Of a stretch of DNA of 64,000 nt, positions 1 through 8,571 are shown in pieces. Origin of the DNA: Nocardia transvalensis NBRC 15921. GTDB taxonomy: Bacteria > Actinomycetota > Actinomycetes > Mycobacteriales > Mycobacteriaceae. The notes below the pieces were generated by a model that had not been told where the DNA came from, ran no database searches, and was given only the letters and a program-made list of their open reading frames with translations. Both the position numbers and the translations under genes were made by a program. The number at the start of each line of letters is the position of its first letter. Position 1 is the first letter of the stretch. Where the stretch lies: positions 1 to 64,000 of the forward strand of contig NZ_BAGL01000071.1 of NCBI RefSeq assembly GCF_000308875.1, given 5' to 3'.

Positions 1-123
1 TGGGTGGGCATCCGCGGGCGCGATTCCGGAATGCGGACGGCGTGGCCGCGTGCGGTCCGGCGCACCCGACCGCCACCATGGACGGTGCTCTCGCTGGCGG
101 AGTTGGCGATTCTGCGGATCTGA
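1..123 (+). CDS. 3' end of an upstream gene (partial), possibly DUF6153-like
   Basis: Frame 1 is open from the window edge to a TGA at 121-123, giving 40 residues that end in SLAELAILRI. A proline-rich stretch followed by a short Leu-rich tail ending in LRI recalls the C-terminus of DUF6153-type small membrane proteins, which often sit beside DUF305 genes. This is recall, not a search. The gene would lie 88 nt upstream of the DUF305 lipoprotein on the same strand and could share its transcript. The 5' part is outside the window, so identity is uncertain. Confidence 0.4.
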   Translation, partial: WVGIRGRDSGMRTAWPRAVRRTRPPPWTVLSLAELAILRI

Positions 124-211
124 CGGGCCACCGCGCCGGCGTGCACACTCCACGCGGGCGCGAGTCAACCTGCCGATCGCAGAACTTCCCCAACTCCAGA
201 GGAGTATCACC

Positions 212-844
212 ATGTTCCATTCGCGTACCCGAATCACCCTGGCCGGCACCGGTATCGCCGCCGTCCTGCTCATCGCCGGCTGTAGCAACGGGGACTCGAA
301 CACCTCGACGCCCGCATCGCACGCTCCGGCGACCGGTATGTCGGATATGCCCGGCATGAACCACGACAAGCCCACGGGCGCCACCGCGCCCACCCGGACC
401 GACTTCACCGACGCCGACGTCTCGTTCCTGGAGATGATGTATCCGCACCACGCCCAGGCGGTCGAGATGGCGAAGCTGGTCCCGGGCAGGTCACAGAATC
501 AGCAGCTGATCGCGCTGGCGGCGGATGTGGAGAAGGCCCAGGCCCCGGAGATGCGACAGTTCACGGAGTTGCTGGGCAGCTTCGGCAAACCGGCGCCCGG
601 GGCGATGGGGCACGAGATGCCCGGCATGATGTCGCACGATCAGATGTCGGCGCTCGAGAATGCCACCGGGCCGGAGTTCGATCGGATGTGGATGCGAATG
701 ATGATCGACCATCACCAAGGGGCCATAGATATGGCGAACACCGAGCTGGCGCAGGGCGTGAATCCGGACGCCAAGGCGCTCGCCCAGGCCATCGTCACCG
801 CCCAGCAGGCCGAGATCCAGCAGATGCGGGGCATGCTCGGCTGA
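212..844 (+). CDS. DUF305 family lipoprotein
   Basis: A 210-residue secreted lipoprotein. The ATG at 212 is chosen because CAGAGGAG precedes it and because it begins a type II signal peptide with lipobox LIAGC (Cys24). A Met/His-rich linker (MSDMPGMNHD) leads into the DUF305 fold. That fold shows its usual duplicated signature: MMYPHHAQAVEMA in the first half and MMIDHHQGAIDMA in the second. DUF305 is a ferritin-like four-helix domain often found near copper or heavy-metal genes. The Met/His pairs suggest metal binding here, which is inference. An in-frame start at 50 would put charged residues before the signal peptide and is unlikely. Confidence 0.9.
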   Translation: MFHSRTRITLAGTGIAAVLLIAGCSNGDSNTSTPASHAPATGMSDMPGMNHDKPTGATAPTRTDFTDADVSFLEMMYPHHAQAVEMAKLVPGRSQNQQLIALAADVEKAQAPEMRQFTELLGSFGKPAPGAMGHEMPGMMSHDQMSALENATGPEFDRMWMRMMIDHHQGAIDMANTELAQGVNPDAKALAQAIVTAQQAEIQQMRGMLG

Positions 845-854
845 GTACACGCGT

Positions 855-883
855 CGCGGGTGTGCCTCGCGGGCACACCCGCG
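855..883. terminator. Bidirectional terminator hairpin between convergent genes
   Basis: A perfect 12-bp inverted repeat (CGCGGGTGTGCC at 855-866, its complement at 872-883) with a 5-nt loop lies in the 47-nt gap between two convergent genes. It has no U-tract on either side, as is common in high-GC actinobacteria. Confidence 0.7.
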
Positions 884-891
884 CGGGCCGG

Positions 892-1182
892 TCAGCTGCC
901 GATGACGGCGTTCATGATGGTCCCCGCGCTGGTCGCGACGCCGCCACCGATCATCGCGCCGGCGATCATCTTCGGCGACTCCAGGCTCCCGCCGCTCCAC
1001 TTCTCCCAGGCGAACTTGCCGCCACCGTAGGTGACGGCCGTGACGCCGGAGAGCAGAACGAACCAGGTGAAGTACCGGACCAGCTTCATGAGCTTGTCGG
1101 CCGCCGGCGGGGTCTCCGGCGTGGGATTGCCGACCTGGGCCAGCACCGTGCTGTACATATCGTGGGCTGCGGCGAGAACCAT
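892..1182 (-). CDS. Small two-helix membrane protein, unknown function
   Basis: 96 residues, starting at the ATG that follows GAGAGGA by about 12 nt. There are two hydrophobic segments: YFTWFVLLSGVTAVTYGG around residues 40-57 and a Gly/Ala-rich MIAGAMIGGGVATSAGTIM near the C-terminus, joined by a short polar loop (WEKWSGGSLES). Small size, a mildly hydrophobic N-terminus and two helices with a charged loop recall VirB2/TrbC-like pilin subunits of actinobacterial type IV secretion loci. No other conjugation gene is nearby, so no function is assigned. It is convergent with the DUF305 gene. Confidence 0.65.
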   Translation of the reverse strand: MVLAAAHDMYSTVLAQVGNPTPETPPAADKLMKLVRYFTWFVLLSGVTAVTYGGGKFAWEKWSGGSLESPKMIAGAMIGGGVATSAGTIMNAVIGS

Positions 1183-1401
1183 GCTCACGGTCGTTGTCCT
1201 CTCGGATGCTGAGGTGATGCCGGTGTGTAGCGATACGCCCGGATGGCGCGCTGGGCGGCTGAGCATGCAGCTAGAACTCGTCGATCACATCAATTGAACC
1301 GCATTTGCTGCTTACCCCGTGAGCGGACACACCAACATCGCCGCAGCTGATCACGCGACCGAAAACCTGCGCCCCGTTTAGGGCTGGTTCTCACGACACG
1401 C

Positions 1402-3090
1402 CTACAGCGAGGACACCAATTCTCGGAGCACCGGCAGGCCGACCGAACCCGCTCCCAGGACGACGTCGTGGAAAGCCTTGATGTCGAAGCGATCACCGAG
1501 GCGCTCGGTCGCCAGGGCGCGCTGCCGGAGGATCTCCAGCTGACCCACCTTGTAGGCGACGGCCTGGCCGGGGATGGCGATGTAGCGGTCGACCTCGACG
1601 ACGATCTCCGAGACGGCGACCGGCGCGTTGGCGGTCATGAAGTCGACCGCCTGCTGCCTGGTCCAGCCCTTGGCGTGCAGTCCGGTGTCGACGACCAGGC
1701 GGCACGAGCGCCAGGAGTCGGCGGCCAGCATGCCGACGCGGGCCAGATCGTCGCCGTACAGGCCCATCTCGTCGGCGAGCCGCTCGGCGTACAGCCCCCA
1801 GCCCTCGACGAAGGCGGTGTTGGCGAACGACTGCCGCTGGAATCGCGGCAGGTGGTCGAGTTCGTTGGCGATGGTCAATTGCAGATGATGACCCGGGATG
1901 GCCTCGTGGAAGGCCACCGCGGCGGTCTCGAAACGGTTGCGGCCCTTGGCATCACGCAGGTTGACGAAGTACGTGCCCGGCCGGGAGCCGTCGGCGGCGG
2001 GCGGGAAGTAGTACGCCCCCGGAGCATCCGCGGCGAGGTAGTCCGGAACCGGGACGATCTCGCAGGATTCGCGGGGCAGGCGCCCGAACCAGCGGGGCAT
2101 CTCGGCCAGCGCCGCGCCCAGGTAGCGCCGGGCATCGGCCAGGATCTCGTCGGCGTCGGAGTAGCGCAGGGCGGTGTCCTCGCGCAGGCGGGTGAAGATC
2201 ACGGACTGGTCGGTCGTTCCGAACAGTCGTTCGCCCACCTTCGCGTACTCCTCGCGCAGTCGCTCGAGTTCGGCCAGGCCCAGGGCGTGGATCTCGTCGG
2301 CGCCCAGATCGGGCAGGGTGGTGTGGCGATGCAGCTGGCGGCGGTAGATGTCGGCCCCGTCGTCGCCCAGCCAGCACAGGCCGGGCCGGTCGTCGGGGCG
2401 GGCGGCGGGCAGCAGTTCGCCGGCGAGGACGTCGCGGTAGGCCCGGAACGCCGGGCGGATGACATCGGCGGCCACCTCGGACAGCGTTGTGCGCCATTCC
2501 TTTTCGCCGTCCCAGTCCGAGGGGCCGGAGAGAGTGACGAAAGGATCGTCCGCGAGATCGGAGGCCAGGTAGCCGTCGAGCTGGTTGAGCGACCGCTCGA
2601 CGGTGATGCGCGCGGGCGTGCGCCCGGCCGCCAGCCCCGCCCGAAACCGGCCCGCGGCCTGGTCCAGCAGCGTGCCGAACTGCCGGTGCCGCCGCACCAG
2701 GGCCTCGGCGTTCTCCGGCTGCGGGGCGTTGACCTGCGACGCCAGCGTCAGCAGTCCGGCGTGCACGCCGTCCATCTGATCCGACGCCAGCTCCGCCGGC
2801 CGCCAGGACAGCTGGCCGATCCCGGACTCGAGTTCGGTCTGCAGCAGGCTGCGGGTGATGCGGTCCTCGGCGGTCAGGCGGGCCGGATCGAGCACGGACA
2901 CCCGGCCGAGCAGGCCCTGCCAGACCGTCAGCAGCCGCTGTTCGGCGGCCTCCGACAGGTCCTCGATACGATCGTCGAAGCGCCTGTCCCCCAGCAGCGT
3001 CGCCGAACTCGGCGACGCCTCCAGCACGCTCTCCCAGTACCGCTCGGCCAGATCCGTCAGCTCGTCGTGGGCATCCATGACGACCATCAT
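1402..3090 (-). CDS. DUF885 family (putative zinc carboxypeptidase-like) protein
   Basis: 562 residues, the normal size for DUF885. The HExxxGHHLQ-type motif (FHEAIPGHHLQ) is near residue 392, and EGWGLYAERL, carrying the downstream glutamate, is near residue 428. Together these are the gluzincin-type metal site of the family, so peptidase or related hydrolase activity is likely. There is no signal peptide, so it is probably cytoplasmic. Its first ATG (3090) overlaps the TGA of the oxidoreductase upstream (ATGA), indicating translational coupling. A second in-frame ATG at 3078 would give 558 residues. The substrate is unknown. Confidence 0.88.
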   Translation of the reverse strand: MMVVMDAHDELTDLAERYWESVLEASPSSATLLGDRRFDDRIEDLSEAAEQRLLTVWQGLLGRVSVLDPARLTAEDRITRSLLQTELESGIGQLSWRPAELASDQMDGVHAGLLTLASQVNAPQPENAEALVRRHRQFGTLLDQAAGRFRAGLAAGRTPARITVERSLNQLDGYLASDLADDPFVTLSGPSDWDGEKEWRTTLSEVAADVIRPAFRAYRDVLAGELLPAARPDDRPGLCWLGDDGADIYRRQLHRHTTLPDLGADEIHALGLAELERLREEYAKVGERLFGTTDQSVIFTRLREDTALRYSDADEILADARRYLGAALAEMPRWFGRLPRESCEIVPVPDYLAADAPGAYYFPPAADGSRPGTYFVNLRDAKGRNRFETAAVAFHEAIPGHHLQLTIANELDHLPRFQRQSFANTAFVEGWGLYAERLADEMGLYGDDLARVGMLAADSWRSCRLVVDTGLHAKGWTRQQAVDFMTANAPVAVSEIVVEVDRYIAIPGQAVAYKVGQLEILRQRALATERLGDRFDIKAFHDVVLGAGSVGLPVLRELVSSL

Positions 3091-3989
3091 GCCGTGGGCG
3101 CCTCCCAGGGAACCAGCACGATCTTGCCCCGGACCCGGCCGGATTCGCTGAGCTTGTGCGCCTCGGCGACGTCCGCCAGCGACATCACGCGCTCGACCTC
3201 GATGTGCAACGGACCGGATGCGAGGACCGCGCGCAGATCGGATCCCGAGGGCTGGACGTAGATCCGGACGTAGCGCGGATCGTTCTCGGCGTCGGAGCCC
3301 TGCGTGTCCAGATAGGCGCCGCCGGGGCGCAGCACCGTGAGGGAGCGGGAGCCGTAGTCGCCGCCGATCAGATCGAGCACGACATCGACGTCGCGCACCG
3401 CCGTCGTGAAATCGACTGCGGTGTAATCGATCAGCTCGTCGGCGCCCAGGCCGCGGAGGAATTCGTGGTTGACGGCGCGGGCGGTCCCGATGACGTAGGC
3501 GCCGCGGGCCTTGGCGAATTGCACTGCCAGATGGCCCACTCCGCCCGCGGCCGCGTGGATGAGGACGCGCTGCCCCGCGCGCAGTTCGGTCAGCGCCTGC
3601 CATCCGGTCAGCGCGACCACCGGCAGCGCGGCCGCGTGCACGTGGTCGAGGTCGGCCGGTTTGGCGGCGAGCGAATCCGCCGGAACCGCAACGTATTCCG
3701 CGTATGCTCCGAATGCGCTGAAGAGCATTCCGAACACCTCGTCCCCCGGTGCGAACGCCGTCACGCCCGGACCGAGTTCCGCGACCGTCCCGGAGACGTC
3801 GAAGCCGAGGGTGATCGGCAACTCGGGGCTGTGCGGCAGGGCCCCCGAACGGAGTTTCCAGTCGGCCGGATTCACCGAGGTGGCCGCCACCCGGACCAGC
3901 ACCTCGCCCGCCTGCGGCACCGGCCGCGGCGCCTCCACGGTCTCCAGCACGTCGGGGCCGCCGAATGACTTCTGAGTGATCGCTCGCAT
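3087..3989 (-). CDS. NADP-dependent MDR oxidoreductase (quinone oxidoreductase type)
   Basis: 300 residues beginning MRAITQKSFGGPDVLE, a typical start for zinc-free medium-chain dehydrogenases. The GroES-like half (GEVLVRVAATSVNPADWKLR, PITLGFDVSGTVAELG) is followed by a Rossmann nucleotide loop (HAAAGGVGHLAVQFAKARG) near residue 143. No structural zinc cysteines are seen. It likely reduces a quinone or enone with NADPH. It is divergent from an HxlR regulator 66 nt away and coupled to the DUF885 gene downstream. HxlR proteins commonly control adjacent reductases in response to electrophiles. Confidence 0.88.
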   Translation of the reverse strand: MRAITQKSFGGPDVLETVEAPRPVPQAGEVLVRVAATSVNPADWKLRSGALPHSPELPITLGFDVSGTVAELGPGVTAFAPGDEVFGMLFSAFGAYAEYVAVPADSLAAKPADLDHVHAAALPVVALTGWQALTELRAGQRVLIHAAAGGVGHLAVQFAKARGAYVIGTARAVNHEFLRGLGADELIDYTAVDFTTAVRDVDVVLDLIGGDYGSRSLTVLRPGGAYLDTQGSDAENDPRYVRIYVQPSGSDLRAVLASGPLHIEVERVMSLADVAEAHKLSESGRVRGKIVLVPWEAPTA

Positions 3990-4010
3990 GCCACCGATTC
4001 TGTGCGGCTT

Positions 4011-4045
4011 GGTATCTTCTGGAAAGAAGGCACTAATTCGATACC
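4011..4045. promoter_or_regulatory. Candidate HxlR operator in divergent promoter region
   Basis: GGTATC at 4011-4016 and GATACC at 4040-4045 form a perfect 6-bp inverted repeat separated by 23 nt, between the divergent oxidoreductase (start 3989) and HxlR gene (start 4056). GTATC/GATAC half sites are typical of operators reported for HxlR-type dimers. Assignment to this regulator is inference from position. Confidence 0.45.
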
Positions 4046-4055
4046 GAGGTACCCG

Positions 4056-4475
4056 ATGGATACTGTCTGTGACTGGGGGGCCGATCCCGACGACCTGGTG
4101 AACAGCTACCTGCACCAGTGCCCCGCCCGCGAGATCCTCGCCGTGCTGGCGGACAAGTGGGTCCTGCTGGTGCTGGGCGTCCTGCGCTCGAGCGGCGCCC
4201 CCGTCCGCTTCAACGATCTGCGCCGCCGTCTGGACGGCATCACCCAGAAGATGCTCACCCAGACCCTGCGCACGCTGGAACGCGAGGGCCTGGTCCTGCG
4301 CTCGGTCTACCCCACAGTCCCGCCCCGCGTCGAGTACTCCCTCACCGACCTCGGCAACGACCTGGGCCGGGTGACACACCTGCTGGGCGAGTGGACCGTC
4401 GAGCACAAGGACCAGATCATCGCCGCCCGTGCGGAATTCGACGAACGTCAGGTGGCAGTACCGACTCCCCTCTGA
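4056..4475 (+). CDS. HxlR family transcriptional regulator
   Basis: 139 residues. Cys25 (YLHQCPAREIL) sits just before the winged helix, the position of the redox- or electrophile-sensing cysteine in many HxlR proteins. The winged helix follows: ILAVLADKWVLLVLGVLR, then FNDLRRRLDGITQKMLTQTLRTLEREGLV, then YSLTDLGNDL. The ATG at 4056 is preferred over the one at 4002 because the domain starts right after it. It probably represses the divergent MDR oxidoreductase. Its last 59 nt overlap the 3' end of the convergent lipase gene. Confidence 0.88.
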   Translation: MDTVCDWGADPDDLVNSYLHQCPAREILAVLADKWVLLVLGVLRSSGAPVRFNDLRRRLDGITQKMLTQTLRTLEREGLVLRSVYPTVPPRVEYSLTDLGNDLGRVTHLLGEWTVEHKDQIIAARAEFDERQVAVPTPL

Positions 4476-5817
4476 TGTCGGGGGTACGGCGGGGAGCATG
4501 TCCCGCGATGAAACCGACTCTTCTTCCGGCACGCTTTCGGCCGGAATCCATTGCGGGAGATGACGGCTGGATAGGACGGGCGGTCAGCAGCCGGAGCGTC
4601 AGATAGGCCATGTGCAGGTGGAGGGCCAAGGCGCGGCGGGCGAAGGCTACCGACCAGACCGTGGTGGTTCCTTCGGGGGCGGGGGCGCCTGCGAAGCGGG
4701 CGGCTATCCAGTCGGTCATGACCGGGATGCCGAGGAATTGGAGGGGGAGGTGGGTGCTGAGGCGGTCGCGTATGTACCGGACCCGGGCGCCGGCCTCGGT
4801 GTAGCGGTGGACCAGGGCGTCCACGTCGGCGGCGGCGATGACCTCGTCGTTGACGCCCTGGAGGACGAACAGGGGCATCTCCGGGGCGTGGGCGCCGGGG
4901 CGGATGTCGTCGAGGATCTCCACCATCCGGGGGTGGGTTATCAGGGCGGCCAGGCCGGTGTCGGAATGTCTGTCCACATTGCGGCGGGCCAGCGCCGCGA
5001 GCAACGGAATGGTCGGCGTCACTTCGGCTTTCGCGAGCATGGCCAGATAGCGCGGGCGCAGCCGGCCGCGCAGGACGTCGTCCAGTTCGGGATATCCCCG
5101 GCGCAGGCCCGCGGTGAACACCATCGCGAATCCGGCGAACCAGGTGCCGTTGAGCCGCACGAACGCATTGCCGGGATCGCCGACCGGCGAACCCGCGACC
5201 GCGCCCACGATGCCGAGTTCGGGCGCGTAGCCGGCGGCGAGTTCGGCCGCCCACGCGGTGGCCAGTCCCCCGCCCGAATACCCCCACAGCGCAACCGGTG
5301 TCGTCGCCGCATCACCCCCGATCGGCGCGAACGACAGCGCGGCGCGAATACCGTCCAGCGCCCGGTAACCAGGCTCCCGCGCGACCCCGAACCGCCCGCC
5401 GAGGCCGCCGTGATCGGGCACCGACACCGCCCACCCCCGCGCCAGCGCCGCGACGATCAGCGGCAGCTCCAGTTGCGGAATCGCGCCGAGCGCCCGCGCG
5501 CCCCGTCGCAGGGCGTAAGACGGAAAACACTGCGGCGCAACGGCATCGATCGCGCACTGGAACGACACCAGCGGCCTCGACGGGTCCGGCCGGGACCCGT
5601 GGGGCAGAAGCACCGTGGTGACCGCCGCCTCCGCCACACCGTCGCGATCCCGGGTGCGATAGAGCAGCTGCCACGCCGACACCCGAAGCGGGACAACGCC
5701 GAACACCGCGAGTTCGACCACGCGGCTGCGTAGCACAGCCCCGTCCGGCAGCCGCTGGAATCCGTCCGGCGCCCGGTAGAAGGGATCCCGGTCGGGCAAC
5801 AGCGGGCGCTGGCTCAC
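4417..5817 (-). CDS. Lipase (secretory lipase LIP family)
   Basis: 466 residues from a GTG whose last base pair overlaps the TGA of the upstream lipase (GTGA), so the two are co-translated. Alpha/beta hydrolase features: the nucleophile elbow GYSGGGLATAW, a preceding acidic loop VPDHGGLGG, and a C-terminal FVLQGVNDEVI segment with the likely catalytic Asp, followed by a His (STHLPL). This matches the fungal/actinobacterial LIP family that acts on triacylglycerol or other long acyl esters. No clear signal peptide is seen at the chosen start. The last 45 or so residues run through a hairpin repeat (4501-4558) and into the convergent HxlR gene, so the C-terminus may be a recent extension. Confidence 0.82.
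   Translation of the reverse strand: MSQRPLLPDRDPFYRAPDGFQRLPDGAVLRSRVVELAVFGVVPLRVSAWQLLYRTRDRDGVAEAAVTTVLLPHGSRPDPSRPLVSFQCAIDAVAPQCFPSYALRRGARALGAIPQLELPLIVAALARGWAVSVPDHGGLGGRFGVAREPGYRALDGIRAALSFAPIGGDAATTPVALWGYSGGGLATAWAAELAAGYAPELGIVGAVAGSPVGDPGNAFVRLNGTWFAGFAMVFTAGLRRGYPELDDVLRGRLRPRYLAMLAKAEVTPTIPLLAALARRNVDRHSDTGLAALITHPRMVEILDDIRPGAHAPEMPLFVLQGVNDEVIAAADVDALVHRYTEAGARVRYIRDRLSTHLPLQFLGIPVMTDWIAARFAGAPAPEGTTTVWSVAFARRALALHLHMAYLTLRLLTARPIQPSSPAMDSGRKRAGRRVGFIAGHAPRRTPDIRGESVLPPDVRRIPHGRR
4501..4558. repeat. Hairpin repeat, copy 1 (nested stems)
   Basis: Core hairpin TTCCGGC-ACGCTTTCG-GCCGGAA at 4524-4546, enclosed by an outer inverted repeat TCCCGCGATG (4501-4510) / CATTGCGGGA (4549-4558) that matches at 9 of 10 positions. 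It belongs to the dispersed family also found near 19.2, 24.6, 50.8, 53.0, 56.0 and 61.3 kb. This copy has no tandem array. It lies inside the 3' part of the lipase reading frame, just past the convergent HxlR stop codon. Confidence 0.8.
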
Positions 5818-6962
5818 AGCCCGCCCCCGCCGCCGACGAACCAGGGATTGAACGCGCACACCAGATCCGGCTGTCCGGCCGGATCGAGCGCGTGCAGGGC
5901 GATCGACAGCGCCCGCGGCGAGTACATCATCGTCAGGTGATCGGACAGATCCTGTTCGCACCCGTTCTGCAGGGTGACGTTGTCGACCGTGGCATCCGCC
6001 CCGGCGCGCAGGAAGGTCAGCTCGAGCGGATTCATCACCTCGTCGTAGCGCGACCCGACGACCGTGTACGCGACCCCGGGAACGGTATCGCCGGCGGCGT
6101 TCAGCCGCGTCACGAATTCCGAGCCGACCGCCTGCTCGAAATTGGCGGGCCCGATGATCGGCCGGTAGAAGCCCAGGATGTCGAGGCCCGCGTTGGTGAT
6201 CAACCGGCCCAGGGTCGCCATCCCGAGCATCGATGTGCCGTGATGGGTGGCGCCGAAGGTGACCAGCCGCTCCACCTTCCCGGCGCCGCCCTCGAATTTC
6301 AGATACTGGTTCGACACCGTCCCGCCCTGCGAATGGGCCACGATATCGACCCGCTCGGCATGCGTGGCCGCGCGCACCCGATCGACGAAGGCGCCGAGCT
6401 GCCGCGCGGAATCCTCGATCCGGCCCACACCGAAGCGCCCCGGCAGGATCGGGCCGATCCCGCCGCCCTCGAGAATTCCCGACAACCCGTAATCCAGGGC
6501 GAATACGCAATATCCCTCGCGGGCCAGTTTCGGCGATATGTACGCGAAATTGTCGTAGGCATTCAGCCACGTCCCGTGCACCAGCACCACCGGATTCGGA
6601 TGTGCCGCACTCGGAACGCAGTCCCAGCGGTTGGCGCCGGGCGGCGCGGCATTCGGATGGGTGAGGCCGTAGGCGAACGCGGGGAGATACGCCGACATCT
6701 CCGGGCCCTCGCCGATCGCCTCGGCCGCACGGCTGACCACCTCGCCGGATCCGGAACCGCTCCCGGAGTCGACGATCGGCCGGGGCACCCGCCCGTCCGG
6801 CGCGGGACGCAGGCCCGCGGCCACTTGGTCGGCCAGGTCGGCCGCGGCGGGCGGCGGGGCGGGCGCCGCCGCGGCCGCACCCGCTACCATCGCGGCGGCG
6901 ACCACGACCGCACCGGCCATCGCCGCGCCGACCGAGGCGCTCCGCCGAATCTTTCGCATCAT
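5814..6962 (-). CDS. Secreted lipase, alpha/beta hydrolase class 2 (EstA/Lip type)
   Basis: 382 residues. The ATG at 6962 has GGAAGG eight bases upstream and begins a Sec signal peptide (MMRKIRRSASVGAAMAGAVV, then an Ala-rich stretch). The mature protein carries the oxyanion strand VVLVHGTWLNAYDNF, the nucleophile motif VAHSQGGTVSNQY and a following VTFGATHHGTS loop, as in lipase class 2 / PF01674 enzymes. It is likely exported and acts on extracellular esters or lipids. It is first in a two-lipase unit with 4-nt overlap and is divergent from a PucR regulator. Confidence 0.87.
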   Translation of the reverse strand: MMRKIRRSASVGAAMAGAVVVAAAMVAGAAAAAPAPPPAAADLADQVAAGLRPAPDGRVPRPIVDSGSGSGSGEVVSRAAEAIGEGPEMSAYLPAFAYGLTHPNAAPPGANRWDCVPSAAHPNPVVLVHGTWLNAYDNFAYISPKLAREGYCVFALDYGLSGILEGGGIGPILPGRFGVGRIEDSARQLGAFVDRVRAATHAERVDIVAHSQGGTVSNQYLKFEGGAGKVERLVTFGATHHGTSMLGMATLGRLITNAGLDILGFYRPIIGPANFEQAVGSEFVTRLNAAGDTVPGVAYTVVGSRYDEVMNPLELTFLRAGADATVDNVTLQNGCEQDLSDHLTMMYSPRALSIALHALDPAGQPDLVCAFNPWFVGGGGGL

Positions 6963-7135
6963 TGCAAAACCTTCCGTGTGACACGAGGCGACCGCGCACC
7001 ACAGTCCCGCCGGAATTGTGGCGCCGATCATTTCTCGTGCCCGATGTGATGTCGAACATATCGACCCCACGAGAAATGTAGAGCCCGGAATCCCCCACTG
7101 TCACTGCACTTGGACGAACAGATATCCACGACCCC

Positions 7136-7153
7136 TTTGTCGCCCGCGACAAA
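7136..7153. promoter_or_regulatory. Candidate operator between lipase unit and PucR gene
   Basis: TTTGTCGC (7136-7143) and GCGACAAA (7146-7153) form a perfect 8-bp inverted repeat with a 2-nt spacer in the 251-nt divergent region. It lies 61 nt upstream of the PucR start and is a plausible site for that regulator or another dimer. No binding data are implied. Confidence 0.4.
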
Positions 7154-7213
7154 AAACGGTTCCCGGAAACGCAACCCTTGCCGCTCACTCTGTCGCGCAC
7201 AACAATCACCAGC

Positions 7214-8446
7214 ATGTCGGTCGCCGTTCACCCGCTGCCCAGCTCCCCCGGTCTAGCCGCCCGCATGCTCGATCGCCTGCCCCAGTTCGCCGAGCGCATC
7301 CTGGCCTCCGGCCTGGGTTCGACACCCCAGGCCGCGGACCTCCCCGAGGACCACTTCCTCGAGGTGCTGCCGGCGATCTACGGCTGCGCGCACGCCTTCC
7401 TGCACGCGACGGAACAGCGGCGCGAATTCGGCCAGGAGGAGGTCGCCGAACTCATCCTCCCGGTGGTGCGGCACCACGCCGAGGACCGGCTGCCGCTGCG
7501 CCTGCTGATGGAGGCGGTGCACCTTTCGGCGCGGCAGGTGCTCCGCGAGGCGGTGGAACTCGCCGACCCGTCCGAACTCACCGAACTGGTGGATTTCGGC
7601 GACCGGCTGCTGCAACTGCTCATGCACATCACCGCGATCACGGTCGAGTCCTACGGCGATGTCGAGCAATCGATCTACCACGCGGAACGCGAGGCCCGCC
7701 GCGCGCTGTGCGCCGCGATACTGCGTGGTCAGCCCGCCGAGGAACTGGCCGCCCGCGCCGATATCGCCCTGGCCGACCGCTACACCGTGCTCGCGATCCA
7801 GCCACGGCCGGAGGACCAGCCCGCCGCGGTCGCGAATCTGCTCATCCGGCGCCGCATCCGGCTGCTGCAGCACACCCTGGACCGGCTGGCCAATGCCCCT
7901 ACTTTGCATACCTTCGACGGTGCCTCCGGGATTGCTCTGCTGCCCAGCGGATCCGATCTGGACCGGGTCGAAACATCGCGGCTGGCAACCGAACTCGCCG
8001 AGCAATTCGACGCGGACGTCTTCCTGGCCGAGATCCCGGCCGCCACGCGCGCCGATGTGCCCGTCGCCGCCCGGCAGGCCGCCGAGCTGGCCGAACTGGC
8101 CCGGCTGCTGGGCCGGCCGGGCGGCGCCTACCGGTTCGACGACCTGCTGCTCGAGTACCAGCTCACCCGCCCCGGCCCCGCCCGCGACCGGCTGGCCGAG
8201 CGCATCGCCCCGCTGCTGCGCAGCCCGCATCTGATGGAGACCCTGGACGCCCATCTGCGCCACGGCCCGGACCGCAAGGCGGCGGCCGCCGAGATCCACG
8301 TCCACCCCAATACATTCAGCTACCGCCTACGCCGCATCGCCGAGCTGACCGGCACCGATCCCGCCGATCCGAACGGCTCCCGGCTGCTGGCCGCGGCGCT
8401 CACGGTGCACCGCCTGCATCCGATGCCCGACGATGCCGCCGGATAA
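7214..8446 (+). CDS. PucR family transcriptional regulator (paralogue 1)
   Basis: 410 residues. A helical N-terminal domain (about 1-150) and a central GGDEF-like region are followed by the C-terminal PucR helix-turn-helix (HPNTFSYRLRRIAELTG near residue 360). The segment EYQLTRPGP before the HTH is shared exactly with the next gene. The ATG at 7214 (MSVAVHPLPS) is preferred to 7178, which would add a Thr/Ser-rich stub. It is divergent from the two lipases, so control of lipid-ester use is a reasonable guess, not shown. Confidence 0.85.
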   Translation: MSVAVHPLPSSPGLAARMLDRLPQFAERILASGLGSTPQAADLPEDHFLEVLPAIYGCAHAFLHATEQRREFGQEEVAELILPVVRHHAEDRLPLRLLMEAVHLSARQVLREAVELADPSELTELVDFGDRLLQLLMHITAITVESYGDVEQSIYHAEREARRALCAAILRGQPAEELAARADIALADRYTVLAIQPRPEDQPAAVANLLIRRRIRLLQHTLDRLANAPTLHTFDGASGIALLPSGSDLDRVETSRLATELAEQFDADVFLAEIPAATRADVPVAARQAAELAELARLLGRPGGAYRFDDLLLEYQLTRPGPARDRLAERIAPLLRSPHLMETLDAHLRHGPDRKAAAAEIHVHPNTFSYRLRRIAELTGTDPADPNGSRLLAAALTVHRLHPMPDDAAG

Positions 8447-8447
8447 C

Positions 8448-8476
8448 CGAAAGTGCGCGAGCCGCCGTCACTTTCG
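8448..8476 (+). terminator. Possible terminator after PucR 1
   Basis: CGAAAGTG (8448-8455) and CACTTTCG (8469-8476) form an 8-bp stem with a 13-nt loop immediately after the PucR stop codon. No U-tract follows, so it could instead be an operator. Confidence 0.4.
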
Positions 8477-8527
8477 AGACGGGAAGTTGCGCCCGCCGGG
8501 GTGCCGTCGCTAGGGTTGGCCGCCAAT

Positions 8528-8545
8528 AGGAACGTTGTAGTTCCT
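8528..8545 (+). promoter_or_regulatory. Inverted repeat upstream of PucR 2
   Basis: AGGAAC-GTTGTA-GTTCCT (8528-8545) is a perfect inverted repeat with a 6-nt spacer, 27 nt before the second PucR ATG. Its placement in the leader suggests autoregulation or a leader hairpin. Confidence 0.35.
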
Positions 8546-8571
8546 TGAATCCCCCCAGCGCGGAGCCCTGC

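Noticed and set aside
1468..3261. 597-residue open frame on the plus strand opposite the DUF885 gene
   Set aside because: It is an antisense shadow of a clear enzyme gene. Its residues are Arg/Gly/Val-rich with no domain, and third-position GC bias belongs to the minus strand.
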